Under the pieces are notes generated by a model. It worked only from the letters and a program-made list of their open reading frames with translations, did no database searches and was not told where the DNA came from. DNA of 6,677 nt from an uncultured Neisseria sp. (GTDB lineage: Bacteria > Pseudomonadota > Gammaproteobacteria > Burkholderiales > Neisseriaceae): assembly GCA_937919795.1 (NCBI GenBank), contig CALFOA010000159.1, forward strand, positions 1 through 6,677, read 5' to 3'. Positions 1 through 6,677 of this stretch are shown here, piece by piece. The stretch's first letter is position 1, and every line of letters begins with the position of its first letter. A program made the position numbers and the translations under genes.

Positions 1-219
1 CAAGTCAGCCGCAACGGTATCGTACAAGAAGTACGCAACCTCACGCTGACTTTCCAAAACGACCAACTGGTGAAAGCCGAAGGCAACGCCATTGAGCACG
101 CCTCTAAAGAATTGCAGCAACGCTACGGCGCGCAAATTCAAGCGGCACAACAGGCTCAGGCTCAAGCCCAACAGGAAGCACCCGCCGCTGCACAACCGTT
201 GTGGACGCCTGATCAGTAA
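1..219 (+). CDS. bamE: Outer membrane protein assembly factor BamE (SmpA/OmlA family), 3' part only
   Basis: The open frame enters from the left edge in frame 1 and ends at TAA 217-219, giving the last 72 residues; the start and lipoprotein signal lie outside the window. BamE is a small outer-membrane lipoprotein of the BAM complex, which folds beta-barrel proteins into the outer membrane. The visible part starts in the conserved C-terminal half: SRNGIVQEVRNLTLTF, then NDQLVKAEGNAIEHA. This matches, as I remember it, the meningococcal BamE segment SRNGIIKERSNLTVYFENG. The meningococcal gene also lies just upstream of dapB, as here. The C-terminal tail is unusual: about 25 residues rich in Gln and Ala (AAQQAQAQAQQEAPAAAQP), encoded partly by an imperfect hexamer repeat. 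The BamE call is firm from sequence and context; the role of the tail is unknown. Confidence 0.88.
   Translation, partial: QVSRNGIVQEVRNLTLTFQNDQLVKAEGNAIEHASKELQQRYGAQIQAAQQAQAQAQQEAPAAAQPLWTPDQ
151..174 (+). repeat. Short imperfect hexamer repeat inside the bamE tail
   Basis: CAGGCT, CAGGCT, CAAGCC and CAACAG follow one another in frame and encode Gln-Ala pairs. The units are six bases long, so a change in copy number would lengthen or shorten the tail without a frameshift. The array is short and diverged, and may be no more than low-complexity coding sequence. Confidence 0.4.
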
Positions 220-1146
<927 letters not shown>

Positions 1147-1154
1147 AAAACTCA

Positions 1155-1197
1155 AATGCCTGTCTGAAAATAACTATTTTATTTTCAGACAGGCATT
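1155..1197. repeat. Inverted pair of DNA uptake sequences (hairpin) after dapB
   Basis: A plus-strand TGCCTGTCTGAA at 1157-1168 and its reverse complement at 1184-1195 lie in a perfect 19-bp stem (1155-1173 with 1179-1197) around a five-base loop (1174-1178). It begins nine bases after the dapB stop codon. The 3' arm is followed by CCCGTT rather than a T-run. On the minus strand the stem is followed by a T-rich stretch (complement of 1145-1150). It may slow or end transcription of dapB, but as a plus-strand terminator it is not canonical. Confidence 0.9.
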
Positions 1198-1232
1198 CCC
1201 GTTCACCATAGCTCAACCAAGGACACCACCCA

Positions 1233-2075
1233 ATGTGCCAACTGCTGGGGATGAACTGCAACACCCCCACCGACATCATCTTCTCCTTCGAAGGTTTTCG
1301 CATGCGCGGCGGCCTCACCGACCACCACATCGACGGCTTCGGCATCGGCTTTTTCGAGCGCAAAGGCGTGCGCCTGTTCCACGACGACAAACCCAGCGCC
1401 CAGTCGCCGGTGGCCGACTTGGTCAACAGCTATCAAATCAAGTCCGAAAACGTCATCGCCCACATCCGCAAAGCCACCCAAGGCACCACCTCGCTGGCCA
1501 ACACCCACCCGTTTATCCGCGAATTGTGGGGCGAATACTGGATGTTTGCCCACAACGGCCACCTCGAAAACTTCCACCCGCCGCGCGGCCAATACTACCG
1601 CCCGGTCGGCACCACCGATTCCGAGCGCGCCTTTTGTTTCATCTTAGAAGAATTGCGCCAGCGTTTCGATGAAAAACCCGACACCGCCACCCTGTTCGCC
1701 ACCGTCAGCAGCTTGGTGCAACAAATCCGTGGCCACGGTTTGTTTAACTGCCTGATGTCCAACGGCGACTGGATGTTCGCCCACGCCAGCACTCTACTGT
1801 ATTACATCGTCCGCCAAGCCCCGTTTGGCGAAGCCCATTTGCTCGACGACGACGTCGCCATCGATTTTTCTTCCGTCACCACCCCGAAAGACCGGGTCGC
1901 CGTCATCGCCACCCTGCCCTTAACCGGCAACGAAAACTGGCAGCAACTGGCCTGCGACGAATTGGTGTTGTTCGAAAACGGCAGCATCATCCACCGCGAC
2001 CGCCCCGCCGAACCTCGCTACCTCAGCGAAGAAGAAGGAATCGCGATTGCCCGCTCGGTCGGCGTTGTTGCATAA
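1233..2075 (+). CDS. Class II glutamine amidotransferase, YafJ-like
   Basis: This is a stand-alone glutaminase-type amidotransferase domain of the Ntn-hydrolase fold, 280 residues. Cys2, exposed once Met1 is removed, is the expected nucleophile (MCQLLGMN). Other family motifs are DGFGIGF (34-40), AHIRKAT with Arg79 (76-82), the oxyanion-hole segment AHNGHL with Asn108-Gly109 (106-111), and GTTDSE with Asp129 (126-131). The sequence follows remembered E. coli YafJ closely through PLTGNENW (229-236). It then runs about 27 residues beyond where I recall YafJ ending. There is no synthase domain, so the acceptor of the ammonia is unknown and the cellular role is not established. AAGGA at 1219-1223, nine bases from the ATG, supports this start, and Cys2 requires it. 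A DUS hairpin separates it from dapB; no clear terminator follows the gene. Confidence 0.9.
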   Translation: MCQLLGMNCNTPTDIIFSFEGFRMRGGLTDHHIDGFGIGFFERKGVRLFHDDKPSAQSPVADLVNSYQIKSENVIAHIRKATQGTTSLANTHPFIRELWGEYWMFAHNGHLENFHPPRGQYYRPVGTTDSERAFCFILEELRQRFDEKPDTATLFATVSSLVQQIRGHGLFNCLMSNGDWMFAHASTLLYYIVRQAPFGEAHLLDDDVAIDFSSVTTPKDRVAVIATLPLTGNENWQQLACDELVLFENGSIIHRDRPAEPRYLSEEEGIAIARSVGVVA

Positions 2076-2213
2076 ATACCCGCCAAGCCTTTATTTATAC
2101 AAAAATCCAGTCGAATACAGGCATTTAGCACCATTTATCGGCAAGAACACGGCAGAAAATTACCACTCAACACCCCGCCACCTCAGCCGTTAACACAAAA
2201 AAACCTTGGCCTT

Positions 2214-2222
2214 TGTTATACT
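2214..2222 (+). promoter_or_regulatory. Probable extended -10 promoter for the downstream lipoprotein
   Basis: TGTTATACT contains a TG motif and the -10 hexamer TATACT (2217-2222), an extended -10 arrangement that needs little from a -35 box. The best -35 match, TTAACA at 2190-2195, is 21 bases away, longer than the usual 17. A run of seven A (2197-2203) lies in that gap. Transcription would begin near 2229, which leaves 2262 as a comfortable start codon and 2244 a very close one. Confidence 0.5.
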
Positions 2223-2261
2223 CACTATTACTTAGCATAAATAATGACCGGATACACAAGT

Positions 2262-2846
2262 ATGAACAAACTGCTACTCACCCTCACCGCCGTTGCCGCC
2301 ATCGGCCTCGCCGCCTGCGAACAAAAAGGCACCACTTCAGTGGCCGCCAGCACCTCATCCGCCGCCTCAGCCATCACCGATGCTGCCGCTTCGGCCAATG
2401 CCGTGCAAACCCTTACCAGCAGCGACAGCAAAATCAGTCTCAGCATTCAGGGCAGCCAGTTTGCCGACGCCATGCAAAACAAAGATTTGTTACCCGACGG
2501 CTTGGCTGCCACAGACTTGACGCTGTTGCAACACGACCCGGCCAGCGAAATTACCGTATATGTAGCAAACCTCGGCAAACCGCAAAGCCCAGCCGCTGAC
2601 TATTTCAACAAACTGAAAGCCGCGTTGGAACAAGACAAAAGCCTCAGCAATGTAGAAGCCGGTGTCGCCACTGAAAACCGCATGAGCTACCGTTTTAGCC
2701 AAAAAGATAAAGAAGACAACACCTTAAACGAAAATTGCTTGGCAGTTTACGAAGCCGACAACATCTATAATATCTGTGCCAACAGCTACAGCGCTTCTTC
2801 TGAGCAGCTGAACGAAGTATTGAAAGATGTGAAACTGGTTAAATAA
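2262..2846 (+). CDS. Putative small lipoprotein, function unknown
   Basis: The product is 194 residues from the ATG at 2262. It opens with a lipoprotein signal: MNK, a hydrophobic stretch, then the lipobox LAAC at residues 16-19, so Cys19 should be lipidated after signal peptidase II cleavage. Glu follows the Cys, so outer-membrane sorting is plausible. After it come a low-complexity Ala/Ser/Thr linker (about 24-48) and a folded-looking domain (about 50-194). Two further cysteines, 159 and 172, could form a disulfide in the periplasm. An in-frame ATG at 2244 would add six residues before the signal; I prefer 2262 because the signal then starts with MNK and a weak GGA lies upstream at 2250-2252. 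The gene has its own probable promoter and a strong terminator, so it looks monocistronic. I do not recognise the mature domain and assign no function. Confidence 0.8.
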   Translation: MNKLLLTLTAVAAIGLAACEQKGTTSVAASTSSAASAITDAAASANAVQTLTSSDSKISLSIQGSQFADAMQNKDLLPDGLAATDLTLLQHDPASEITVYVANLGKPQSPAADYFNKLKAALEQDKSLSNVEAGVATENRMSYRFSQKDKEDNTLNENCLAVYEADNIYNICANSYSASSEQLNEVLKDVKLVK

Positions 2847-2850
2847 ATCC

Positions 2851-2915
2851 ATGCCTGTCTGAAAAAAGCGTCGCTTCGATAATCAAGCGCCGCTTTTTCT
2901 TTTTCAGACAGGCAT
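2851..2915. repeat. Inverted pair of DNA uptake sequences enclosing a terminator
   Basis: TGCCTGTCTGAA at 2852-2863 (plus) and its reverse complement at 2903-2914 pair in a 16-bp outer stem (2851-2866 with 2900-2915). Unlike the other three pairs, the arms are separated by a 33-base insert that itself folds into a GC-rich hairpin. The pair begins four bases after the lipoprotein stop codon. Confidence 0.9.
2867..2904 (+). terminator. Intrinsic terminator of the lipoprotein gene
   Basis: A GC-rich stem (2867-2876 with 2885-2894, one internal T/C mismatch at 2871/2890) closes an eight-base loop. TTTTCTTTTT follows directly, overlapping the right-hand DUS. This is the only hairpin in the window with a proper T-tract after the 3' arm on the plus strand. 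Confidence 0.82.
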
Positions 2916-2983
2916 TCAATATCTACTGCAAACAACTATCCATCTCAAGCTTATCCCCATTTCCCGCCATACAAACCATCAAC

Positions 2984-3012
2984 CGGACAAACTCAACTCA
3001 CTTATCTACAAT
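2984..3012 (+). promoter_or_regulatory. Probable sigma-70 type promoter for ribD
   Basis: CGGACA at 2984-2989 (four of six matches to TTGACA) and TACAAT at 3007-3012 (five of six to TATAAT) are spaced by 17 bases. Transcription would start around 3019, giving a leader of about 20 bases before the ribD ATG. Lying after a strong terminator, ribD needs a promoter here. I see no FMN riboswitch, and the leader is too short to hold one. Confidence 0.5.
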
Positions 3013-3040
3013 AATTCTGATCCGCCCACGAAAGCCCATC

Positions 3041-4153
3041 ATGTTCAGCGAACTCGACACCCAAATGATGCAAACCGCCTTATCGCTCGCCCGCCAAGGC
3101 CTTTACTCTACATCGCCGAACCCCCGCGTCGGCTGTGTGATTGCTCGCGGCAGCCAAATCGTCGGTCAAGGCTTCCACCTCAAGGCCGGCGAACCGCACG
3201 CAGAAGTTCATGCCTTGCGCCAAGCCGGCAACCTTGCCGAAGGCGCCACCGCTTATGTCACCCTCGAACCATGCAGCCACCACGGCCGCACCCCACCTTG
3301 CGCAGCCGCACTAATTGAAGCCGGCATTAAACGGGTGGTATGCGCCATGAGCGACCCCAATCCGCTGGTGGCCGGTAAAGGTTTTGCCCTACTGGAAGCC
3401 GCCGGTATCAGCGTCTCTTCAGGCCTGCTCGAAGTCGAAGCACGTGAACTCAACCGCGGCTTTCTGTCGTGCATCGAGCGCAAGCGCCCGTTTGTGCGGC
3501 TCAAATGCGCCGCCAGTTTAGACGGCAAAACCGCCCTCTCCGACGGCAGCAGCAAATGGATTACCGGCACCGAAGCCCGCGCCGACGTACAAAAACTGCG
3601 CGCCGAAAGTTGCGCCGTGCTCACCGGCATCGGCACCGTATTGGCCGACGACCCGCTGCTCAACGTACGCGACTTCCCCACCCTGCGGCAACCTACCCGC
3701 ATCATCCTAGATAGCCGCCTGCGCACTCCCTTGCACAGCAAAATTATTCAAGACAGCAACAGCCCCACCCTGATTGTCACCCTCAATCAAAACCCGGCCG
3801 ACCACGCTCCGTTTCTCGCCTACCCGCATGTGCAAATTCTGGCGCTAAACTCAGCAACGGGAAATCTGCAAATTAACCTTCATGAACTTTTAGAACAATT
3901 GGCTATCCAAGGATATGGTGAGATTTTGATCGAAGCCGGTGCAGAACTCAACGCTGCCTTTATCCGCCAAAACTTGATCGACGAAATTATTCTTTACCAA
4001 TCCCCGAAAATACTGGGGGCAGCGGCTCGTAGTTTATTTGCCTTACCGGAAAACAATGAAACATTACTACAGCCACCGCAGTGGCATCCCACCCACTGCA
4101 CAGTGCTGGGCAATGATGTAAAAATCTGTCTGGCATTAATAAATAACACATAA
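3041..4153 (+). CDS. ribD: Bifunctional riboflavin biosynthesis protein RibD (pyrimidine deaminase / reductase)
   Basis: RibD catalyses two consecutive cytoplasmic steps of riboflavin synthesis: deamination of the diaminopyrimidine derived from GTP, then NADPH-dependent reduction of its ribosyl chain. The product is 370 residues, a usual length. The deaminase domain (about 1-145) has SPNPRVGCV at 25-33, the zinc and catalytic HAE at 53-55, and PCSHHGRTPPC at 77-87, with Cys78 and Cys87 as zinc ligands. The reductase domain (about 150-370) has SLDGKTA at 159-165, SKWITG at 171-176 and LADDPLLNVR at 201-210. Both domains look intact. The ATG lacks a strong ribosome binding site; later ATGs at residues 9-10 are possible, but the N-terminus resembles the Neisseria RibD start I recall. 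GC content falls sharply in the last 300 bases, from about 60% to about 45%, without a break in frame. Confidence 0.96.
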   Translation: MFSELDTQMMQTALSLARQGLYSTSPNPRVGCVIARGSQIVGQGFHLKAGEPHAEVHALRQAGNLAEGATAYVTLEPCSHHGRTPPCAAALIEAGIKRVVCAMSDPNPLVAGKGFALLEAAGISVSSGLLEVEARELNRGFLSCIERKRPFVRLKCAASLDGKTALSDGSSKWITGTEARADVQKLRAESCAVLTGIGTVLADDPLLNVRDFPTLRQPTRIILDSRLRTPLHSKIIQDSNSPTLIVTLNQNPADHAPFLAYPHVQILALNSATGNLQINLHELLEQLAIQGYGEILIEAGAELNAAFIRQNLIDEIILYQSPKILGAAARSLFALPENNETLLQPPQWHPTHCTVLGNDVKICLALINNT

Positions 4154-4314
4154 AAATCAAAATCATGAATCGTTTATCATGTTCGCGCAGCTTTCAAACT
4201 TAATTAGAAACTAATTTTTACCAAAGTGATAAAATTAGTAACTAAAGAACTTTTTAGCGTTTTTCCCTTAACTAGAAATACACAATCGATTTCAACATTA
4301 CCTAGGTTTATATC
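4154..4314. other. AT-rich spacer between ribD and rmlB with small dyads and a repeated 12-mer
   Basis: Hand count gives about 28% GC over 161 bases, far below the flanking genes. It contains a short dyad AATTAG-AAA-CTAATT (4202-4216), an overlapping 9-bp AT-only-but-one stem (4210-4218 with 4231-4239), and a near-repeat of CTTAATTAGAAA (4199-4210) as CTTAACTAGAAA (4267-4278). A -10-like TAAAAT lies at 4230-4235 without a good -35. It should hold the rmlBAC promoter and perhaps an operator, but I cannot place either securely. No ribD terminator with a GC-rich stem, and no DUS, is present. Confidence 0.45.
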
Positions 4315-5400
4315 ATGCAAAAAAACACCGTTTTTGTGACCGGTGGTGCCGGTTTTATTGGCTCCGCCGTTATTCGTCATCTGATTAACGATACCGACTT
4401 TACCGTTATCAACATTGATAAACTGACTTACGCTGGCAACCTGCACTCACTCGACAGCGTGTCCGACAACCCTCGTTACATCTTCTCACAAACCGATATC
4501 TGCGACCGCGCCGCGCTCGACAAACTGTTTGCCGAACACCAACCTTGCGGCGTAATGCACTTGGCAGCCGAAAGCCACGTAGACCGCTCTATTGACGGCC
4601 CCTCTGACTTTATCGAAACCAATATCGTTGGCACCTACACCCTGCTGGAAGCTGCCCGTCAATACTGGAACGGCCTGTCTGAAGCAGACAAAGCCGCTTT
4701 CCGCTTCCACCACATTTCTACCGACGAAGTGTACGGCGACCTGCACGGCACCGACGACTTGTTCACCGAAACCACGCCTTACGCGCCAAGCAGCCCCTAC
4801 TCTGCCAGTAAAGCTTCCAGCGACCACTTGGTACGCGCCTGGAACCGCACTTACGGCCTGCCCATCGTGCTGACCAACTGCTCAAACAACTACGGCCCGT
4901 TCCACTTCCCGGAAAAACTGATTCCGTTGATGATTCTGAACAGCTTGGCTGGCAAACCACTGCCGGTATATGGCGAAGGCAACCAAATCCGTGACTGGCT
5001 GTTTGTAGAAGACCACGCCCGCGCACTGTGGACCGTGTTCACCAAAGCCGCCAACGGCGAAACCTACAACATCGGCGGTCACAACGAGCGTAAAAACATT
5101 GAAGTGGTGAAAACCATCTGCACCATCTTGGATGAGCTGCGCCCGACCGCACAAAACCCGAACACCCCGAATCTGTCTTCTTACCAAGAGCTGATTACCC
5201 ACGTTACCGACCGCCCCGGCCACGATCACCGCTACGCCATCGACGCAGCCAAAATCGGCCGTGATCTGGGTTGGAAACCGGCAGAAACCTTCGAAACCGG
5301 CATCCGCAAAACCGTGGAATGGTATCTCGATAACCAAGACTGGTGGCAAGCCGTATTGGATGGCAACTACCAAGGCGAACGCTTGGGCTTGAATTCCTAA
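4315..5400 (+). CDS. rmlB: dTDP-glucose 4,6-dehydratase RmlB (RfbB)
   Basis: RmlB converts dTDP-glucose to dTDP-4-keto-6-deoxyglucose, the second step towards dTDP-L-rhamnose and branch point for other dTDP-deoxysugars. The product is 361 residues, typical for the extended SDR family. The NAD-binding TGGAGFIGS is at 9-17, with Asp35 in [21 protein letters not shown] is at 82-92. The active-site STDEVYG at 135-141 carries Thr136, Asp137 and Glu138, and the catalytic YxxxK pair is Tyr162/Lys166 in [13 protein letters not shown] (191-195) and RDWLFVEDH (226-234) are also typical. TAGG at 4303-4306 lies eight bases before the ATG as a weak ribosome binding site. It is the first gene of an rmlBAC operon, 28 bases ahead of rmlA. 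One base short of a perfect DUS lies within it at 4672-4683. Confidence 0.97.
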   Translation: MQKNTVFVTGGAGFIGSAVIRHLINDTDFTVINIDKLTYAGNLHSLDSVSDNPRYIFSQTDICDRAALDKLFAEHQPCGVMHLAAESHVDRSIDGPSDFIETNIVGTYTLLEAARQYWNGLSEADKAAFRFHHISTDEVYGDLHGTDDLFTETTPYAPSSPYSASKASSDHLVRAWNRTYGLPIVLTNCSNNYGPFHFPEKLIPLMILNSLAGKPLPVYGEGNQIRDWLFVEDHARALWTVFTKAANGETYNIGGHNERKNIEVVKTICTILDELRPTAQNPNTPNLSSYQELITHVTDRPGHDHRYAIDAAKIGRDLGWKPAETFETGIRKTVEWYLDNQDWWQAVLDGNYQGERLGLNS

Positions 5401-5428
5401 TATCCACCATTTACCAAGGAGTATCCAC

Positions 5429-6301
5429 ATGAAAGGTATCGTATTGGCCGGTGGCTCAGGCACCCGTCTTTACCCTATTACCCGCGGCGTTTCCAAACAA
5501 CTGCTGCCGATTTATGATAAACCGATGGTTTATTACCCGATTTCAGTGCTGATGCTGGCTGGCATCCGTGACATTTTGGTAATTTCCACCCCGGACGATA
5601 TGCCCGGCTACCAACGCCTCTTGGGTGATGGTTCCGACTTCGGCATCAACCTCAGCTACGCCATCCAGCCTAGCCCCGACGGCTTGGCACAGGCCTTCCT
5701 GATTGGTGAAGAGTTCTTGGACGGCGACAGCGCCTGCTTGATTCTGGGTGACAACATCTACTTCGGCGAAAGCTTCGGCCGCAAGCTGGAACAAGCCGCC
5801 AAGCGCGAAAGTGGCGCCACCGTATTCGGTTACCAAGTAGCCGATCCGGAGCGTTTCGGTGTGGTGGAATTTGACGAAAACTTCAAAGCCTTGTCTATCG
5901 AAGAAAAACCGGCCAAACCGAAATCCAATTATGCGGTAACCGGCCTCTACTTCTACGACAACACCATCGTTGAAAAAGCCAAACAGGTCAAACCGTCTGC
6001 CCGTGGCGAATTGGAAATCACCAGCATTAACCAGATGTATCTGGAAGAAGGCACTTTGAATGTGGAACTGCTCGGCCGCGGCTTTGCTTGGCTCGACACT
6101 GGCACCCACGACAGCCTGATGGAAGCTGGCCATTTCGTGCAAACCATCGAAAGCCGTCAAGGTTTGAAAGTGGCCTGCTTGGAAGAAATTGCTTACAACA
6201 AAGGTTGGTTGAGCAAAGAAGAACTGGCCGAGCGCATCAAGCCCTTGTCTAAAACCGGTTACGGCCAGTATCTGCAACGTCTGCTGGACGGCGCAAAATA
6301 A
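5429..6301 (+). CDS. rmlA: Glucose-1-phosphate thymidylyltransferase RmlA (RfbA)
   Basis: RmlA joins dTTP and glucose-1-phosphate to give dTDP-glucose and pyrophosphate, the first and usually feedback-regulated step of dTDP-rhamnose synthesis. The product is 290 residues, the normal length. The nucleotide-binding GGSGTRLYP is at 8-16, followed by [11 protein letters not shown] (23-33), [11 protein letters not shown] (80-90), the metal-site segment LGDNI (106-110), EEKP (158-161), GELEIT (193-198) and WLDTGT (221-226). All family signatures are intact. The start is well supported by AAGGAG at 5416-5421, seven bases before the ATG, the strongest ribosome binding site in the window. With a 28-base gap after rmlB it is almost certainly cotranscribed. 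A DUS hairpin follows nine bases after its stop codon, before rmlC. Confidence 0.97.
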   Translation: MKGIVLAGGSGTRLYPITRGVSKQLLPIYDKPMVYYPISVLMLAGIRDILVISTPDDMPGYQRLLGDGSDFGINLSYAIQPSPDGLAQAFLIGEEFLDGDSACLILGDNIYFGESFGRKLEQAAKRESGATVFGYQVADPERFGVVEFDENFKALSIEEKPAKPKSNYAVTGLYFYDNTIVEKAKQVKPSARGELEITSINQMYLEEGTLNVELLGRGFAWLDTGTHDSLMEAGHFVQTIESRQGLKVACLEEIAYNKGWLSKEELAERIKPLSKTGYGQYLQRLLDGAK

Positions 6302-6309
6302 CGATACAG

Positions 6310-6349
6310 TTTCAGACAGGCATTCTGATTACACAATGCCTGTCTGAAA
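6310..6349. repeat. Inverted pair of DNA uptake sequences (hairpin) between rmlA and rmlC
   Basis: A minus-strand TGCCTGTCTGAA at 6311-6322 and a plus-strand copy at 6337-6348 form a perfect 15-bp stem (6310-6324 with 6335-6349) with a 10-base loop. The 3' arm is followed by CCCTCA, not a T-run. Only 22 bases remain before the rmlC ATG, so there is no room for a promoter after the stem. Readthrough, or a promoter inside rmlA, is needed to express rmlC. Confidence 0.9.
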
Positions 6350-6371
6350 ACCCTCAAACAGAAAGAAAGTT

Positions 6372-6677
6372 ATGCAAGTTATCGACACCAAGATTGAAGG
6401 CGTCAAAATCATCCAGCCCAAAGTATTCGGCGACGAACGTGGTTTTTTCTTAGAAACCTTCGAAAAAAACCGTTACCGCGAATTGCTGAACATTGATTTG
6501 GACTTCGTGCAAGACAACCATTCCCGTTCACAAAAAGGCGTATTGCGCGGCCTGCACTTCCAAACCATCAACCCGCAAGGTAAATTGGTACGTTGCGTTC
6601 GCGGTGAAGTATTCGACGTAGCCGTCGACATCCGCCCTGACTCACCGACTTACGGCCAATGGGAAGGTGTAATCCTC
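6372..6677 (+). CDS. rmlC: dTDP-4-dehydrorhamnose 3,5-epimerase RmlC (RfbC), 5' part
   Basis: RmlC epimerises C3 and C5 of dTDP-4-keto-6-deoxyglucose to give dTDP-4-keto-L-rhamnose. The frame is open from the ATG at 6372 to the right edge, giving the first 102 of the roughly 180 residues usual for this family. The N-terminal part of the cupin fold is clear: GDERGFFLETF (20-30), QDNHSRS (47-53), VLRGLHFQ (57-64) with the expected catalytic His62 and neighbouring Arg59, then Lys71 in QGKLVRCVRGEVFDVAVDIR (69-88). The ribosome binding site is weak (GAAAGAAAG at 6361-6369). The gene completes an rmlB-rmlA-rmlC order. Whether rmlD or a glycosyltransferase follows cannot be seen. The frame is intact as far as shown. 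Confidence 0.96.
   Translation, partial: MQVIDTKIEGVKIIQPKVFGDERGFFLETFEKNRYRELLNIDLDFVQDNHSRSQKGVLRGLHFQTINPQGKLVRCVRGEVFDVAVDIRPDSPTYGQWEGVIL

Noticed and set aside
2104..2127. Possible extra DUS around ACAGGCATTT in the spacer after the amidotransferase
   Set aside because: Only about 8 of 12 positions match the reverse complement of the uptake sequence, within chance in this composition.
2076..2213. Possible insertion-sequence remnant or terminator after the amidotransferase gene
   Set aside because: I found no inverted ends, no target duplication, no transposase fragment and no GC-rich stem with a T-run.
2244..2261. Upstream in-frame ATG for the lipoprotein
   Set aside because: It has no ribosome binding site and would place six extra residues before an otherwise standard signal peptide. 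The ATG at 2262 fits better.
2916..3040. FMN riboswitch ahead of ribD
   Set aside because: The leader after the likely promoter is only about 20 bases, and none of the conserved RFN-element segments is visible in the spacer.
4882..5463. Open frame of 193 codons on the minus strand across the rmlB end and the rmlA start
   Set aside because: It overlaps two confidently identified genes and their junction, and has no recognisable domain.
5543..6277. Long open frame of 244 codons on the minus strand opposite rmlA
   Set aside because: It lies wholly within rmlA, which has every family motif and a strong ribosome binding site. The antisense protein shows no recognisable motif and reflects codon bias.

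Overview
The window looks like chromosomal DNA from a member of the Neisseriaceae. The strongest evidence is a 12-mer, TGCCTGTCTGAA, found eight times without mismatch as four inverted pairs in spacers. This has the form of a DNA uptake sequence (DUS). It differs from the meningococcal/gonococcal ATGCCGTCTGAA by an extra T, and matches the dialect I recall being described for Neisseria wadsworthii and relatives (TG-wadDUS). The gene order bamE-dapB and the protein sequences also fit Neisseria. I cannot name the species from the sequence alone.

Layout, all genes on the + strand. (1) 1-219: 3' end of bamE, an outer-membrane assembly lipoprotein. (2) 328-1146: dapB, a lysine/diaminopimelate biosynthesis reductase. 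(3) 1233-2075: a YafJ-like class II glutamine amidotransferase. (4) 2262-2846: a small lipoprotein of unknown function, with its own likely promoter and a strong terminator. (5) 3041-4153: ribD, the bifunctional riboflavin deaminase/reductase, with its own likely promoter. (6) 4315 to the window end: rmlB-rmlA-rmlC, the dTDP-sugar genes that turn glucose-1-phosphate into dTDP-4-keto-L-rhamnose. rmlC runs off the right edge.

The left part is a set of short housekeeping units separated by DUS hairpins. The right part is a sugar-nucleotide operon, probably feeding a surface glycan. No rmlD is visible and it may lie beyond the edge. The ribD-rmlB boundary stands out. By hand count GC falls from about 60% in the body of ribD to about 45% in its last 300 bases, then to about 28% in the 161-base spacer, and rises again to roughly 60% in the stretches of rmlB counted. 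The spacer holds AT-rich dyads and a repeated 12-mer. I see no tRNA, rRNA, CRISPR array, insertion sequence or prophage gene, and no clearly new multi-gene system. The least explained gene is the lipoprotein at 2262-2846.
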